From Litomosoides sigmodontis (Eukaryota > Nematoda > Chromadorea > Rhabditida > Onchocercidae): a stretch of DNA of 64,000 nt. Of this stretch, positions 61,601 through 64,000 are shown piece after piece. Below the pieces are notes generated by a model. The model saw nothing but the letters and a program-made list of their open reading frames with translations, had not been told where the DNA came from and searched no databases. The stretch is taken from assembly GCA_963070105.1 (NCBI GenBank), contig OY718805.1:5886001-5950000 (forward strand), read 5' to 3'. Made by a program: the position numbers and the translations under genes. Every line of letters starts with the position of its first letter. Position 1 is the first letter of the stretch.

Positions 61601-63557
61601 AAGTTCACAATGTTGTGTCATTACCTACATCACGTGGTCATCGTGGATCTCTTAGTTCTACCTCAAGCATTACCAGCACATCGACTCTCAGTCAAGCACT
61701 CAAAACTGCAGATCAAAGCGGAAACAATATTGAGTAATTTTTTCCTAGTGATTGAAATTTTATGGCTAATCGTTCCACTTTTCCTCCGTGGCATCCCTAT
61801 CCATGAAGTTTCTTTTTCGAGGTAGTTTGAAAAAACTGAATTTGACATAATGATGACTCAGTTATTCGTGTTATTTCGTAAACTGAAATAACGCTCTCGT
61901 GAAAGCAGTGCCTTGTGTTGAAGAAGGGAGAAAGGAAATGTGCACTCCCCGATATATTTTTGAAATGTTGAAGAATTTCCTTCGACTTACATCAGTTGAA
62001 GAGAGCAGACGAAGTACATTTGCCAGTAAAATCGATCGTAGCGGTCGTGAAGCGAATGTGGCATGCGTTATTGCTGTTGCGGTGTCTGAACAGTGGTGTG
62101 TGGTTGAATGAGAGGGGAAGACGTTCTGTTTTTTTTCTGGGAAATTTTGCTGAAAGAGATTCCTATTTTTCTTTCCGATAACCCCTTTGAGCTACTCTTT
62201 GCTATTGCTATTGCCTGTGTCCTTTCCTATTTGCTTAAAGTATTTGTATGCTTCGAATTATTCCGTACTAGTTTGCTTATCGCTGATTTAACTTGACAGA
62301 AATTAGTGCCGAAAATGCAGCGTTATTCCGCTCGCTTTTTAGAAGATTTGAAAATTGCACTTGAAAGAGCGTTTGCCCTTCAGACGAATTTAGTTGGGTA
62401 AGCATCAACATTTTAAATATTTTGATAGTAGCAAAATAAATTGGATTGAATTGGAAATTATTGATGCGTCATCATTATAGGTTGCTGTTGTTTCGTGTGT
62501 AATGTCACACTTCTGCCGTAAGAACATTAAACTTCAGAATAGGTAGCCAGCTTTTTGAAAACATGTAATATCTCTTTTCTTTTAGTCAACTACGGTGTCC
62601 ACTCTGCGATGTACGAGTCATTGGTGTGGTAGGAGTACAAAAACATATTAGTGAGAAACACGGGATGGAGATGAGTTTGGAGTCACTAGAGACTTTTCTA
62701 AAGGTAAAAGGCATTTTCAATTGTTTTTGAGTAGTTAATGACACTTCAAAAAGTAAAAAATTAGTTAATAATTTCTCTGTGATGGAGCAAGTGAGATGTT
62801 TGAATGGCATATCTGCAGTCGCGGATTATCATTATCACCATGCTCATGGTGATAATGATGTAAAAGCTTTGCCGATCAAAAAAAGTAAATGAGCAAACAT
62901 TCCGTTCACAATATTTTTAAATTAGGGTCAAATGCACTCATTTTGAGGATGCTTATGAGATCAAAAGTGGACAAAGTGCTGTAGCACTTGGCGGATCTCT
63001 TACAGCGAACTTGCAGGAGCAAATAACTGTAGAACGCAGTGAGTTCAACTGTATGCATTGTGCACAGGTATTCAGCGATCAAATACAATTTCAGCTACAT
63101 ATGATCCATAATCATCCATTAGTTGTTGGTACTTCAGGTTTGTTATACACTGAATGGTACGCAAATTATGAGATGGGTGTGTTACTTCCGTTGTAACCTT
63201 GAATTAAACTATTGGGTGATTTGGAATATCTTGTCTTTTTTAAACATTAGCTTAAACGAGGGGTTAGATAATTTTTTTAAGGAAGCAAAGCTTGTGCGGC
63301 TTTTCAAATGGTTTGTTAGAAAATGCATTTATTTGTATGGTTATGATTATTTTTGCTCATCTTAAGAGGAGGCAGGTTCACCTGCAGTATCAACTCATAA
63401 TGTGGAGCCATTGTGTACGCAGTACAATTTCCAATCCTCTGATGTGGCAGATTCATGGATTGATTCAGAGGTGAAACCTACAAATAGAAACATAGAAGAC
63501 ACTAAAGAGGACGAAACATCAGGAGACGATGTAGTTCAAGAGGATGTGAGTGTTTGA
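58631..63557 (+). CDS. C2H2 zinc-finger protein, at least 14 exons
   Basis: Probable nuclear nucleic-acid-binding regulator. Exons: 58631-58789, 58890-59158, 59245-59388, 59462-59675, 59771-59906, 60151-60406, 60501-60668, 60777-61047, 61143-61336, 61539-61733, 62300-62397, 62586-62703, 62926-63137, 63367-63557 (TGA). Exons 1-10 join in phase throughout, as do 11-12 and 13-14. The 10/11 and 12/13 joins are out of phase; adding 61974-62097 and 62819-62859 would repair both and give 929 residues. Six fingers are seen: CEICDKNFCNRYFLRTHKWKKH (exon 5), CEMCGQE...HHLLLQH (8), CDVCNKEVCNKYFLRTHMLKMH (9), CDICNTN...HKQEVH (10), CPLCDVR...HISEKH (12), CMHCAQV...HMIHNH (13). Between them are Ser/Thr-, Gln- (PQQQQSQKQQ) and Ala-rich linkers typical of transcription regulators. 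The acidic C-terminus is EDTKEDETSGDDVVQED. I do not recognise the orthologue. ATG 58631 is the first of three consecutive Met codons. Confidence 0.88.
58768..58838 (+). repeat. 33-bp tandem duplication at the exon 1 donor
   Basis: The segment starting GAATCGGTCTGTTTCGATAT is repeated with a period of 33 bases, with one extra T in the second copy. The exon 1 donor (TCG/GTCTGT) therefore exists twice, at 58790 and 58823, in the same frame. Use of the second would add 11 residues. Confidence 0.9.
62828..62859. repeat. Perfect 15-bp inverted repeat, 2-base spacer
   Basis: ATCATTATCACCATG (62828-62842), CT, then CATGGTGATAATGAT (62845-62859). It lies between exons 12 and 13 of the zinc-finger gene and coincides with the possible 41-base microexon. 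Confidence 0.95.
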
Positions 63558-64000
63558 GTTTCAGCATAACGCGCAGCACTTTTATATATCATTTCTGACT
63601 ATCATTATCATACCAGTAATTTAGTGATCTTCGACAAACTTTAAATTCCTGGCCTTACCACCCCCGTCAGAAGAATTATAAATGTCCAAGTAATAAGGAC
63701 TTAAACTTCTCGCTGCAGTGGAATCTGGATTTTTCGAAATACTTCCTTACTACATATTGTTGCGAATATTATTAGTTCTTATCATACAGAACTCCAGTAC
63801 TCGCTGCAGTGATTGCCTAATCAGCAGGGGAATGACGTTGTGAGTTTTGTAACGCTGAGCTGCCAACTACATTAAAGATCTAAGCAATTCGATATTGTAG
63901 AATCAAATATTGAAACGTTCGTAGTTGAGATCCAGCTACTAATCGAAATTATGTACAGTCAGTTTTCGTTTTTTTCTGGAAATTTCATCCAATCAATAAC
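63558..64000. other. Zinc-finger gene 3' flank
   Basis: No AATAAA hexamer or further exon recognised after the TGA at 63555-63557. The stretch holds only short open frames. Confidence 0.4.

Noticed and set aside
58631..63557. Assigning the zinc-finger gene to MEP-1 or another named nematode regulator
   Set aside because: Finger spacing and flanking sequence do not match what I recall of those proteins; no orthologue can be named without a search.

Overview
The window looks like nematode nuclear DNA. It is AT-rich (roughly two thirds A+T), has no bacterial-style operons, and its genes are split into many small exons with GT...AG introns of about 40-870 bases, most with T-rich 3' ends of the TTTTCAG type. 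The nematode assignment is inference. It rests on intron style, on a compact cytosolic-type tyrosine phosphatase of the kind nematodes have many of, and on possible trans-splice acceptors just upstream of two start codons. The species cannot be named. Because exons are short, most open frames of 60-100 codons here are chance, and the real genes had to be pieced together by splice site and reading-frame phase.

Four genes can be reconstructed. At the left end, on the minus strand, two genes lie head to tail. One is a protein tyrosine phosphatase (about 181-2057, running off the left edge) with intact KNRY, WPD and HCSAGIGR motifs. About 1 kb upstream of it is an unrecognised 11-exon gene (3033-6078) for a 350-residue protein with a signal peptide, a Cys-rich segment, an RRKR site and a short hydrophobic C-terminus. 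In the middle, minus strand 31117-33655, nine phase-compatible exons make an unrecognised basic, hydrophilic protein whose 5' end is not found. At the right end, plus strand 58631-63557, is a C2H2 zinc-finger gene of at least 14 exons with six fingers, probably a nuclear DNA- or RNA-binding regulator.

The stretches 6.1-31.1 kb and 35.4-56.8 kb hold no gene I can support firmly. They are AT-rich sequence with microsatellites ((TG)n at 9.2 kb, (TA)n(TG)n at 29.9 kb, (CA)n at 40.9 kb, (TA)n at 47.8 kb, ATA/TAA-rich at 50.1-50.3 kb, CAG/TAG at 57.3 kb), several inverted repeats and a few candidate exons given at low confidence. Genes made only of very short exons could be hidden there. No tRNA, rRNA, CRISPR array, intact transposon or viral insertion was seen. 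No pathway linking the four genes is evident.
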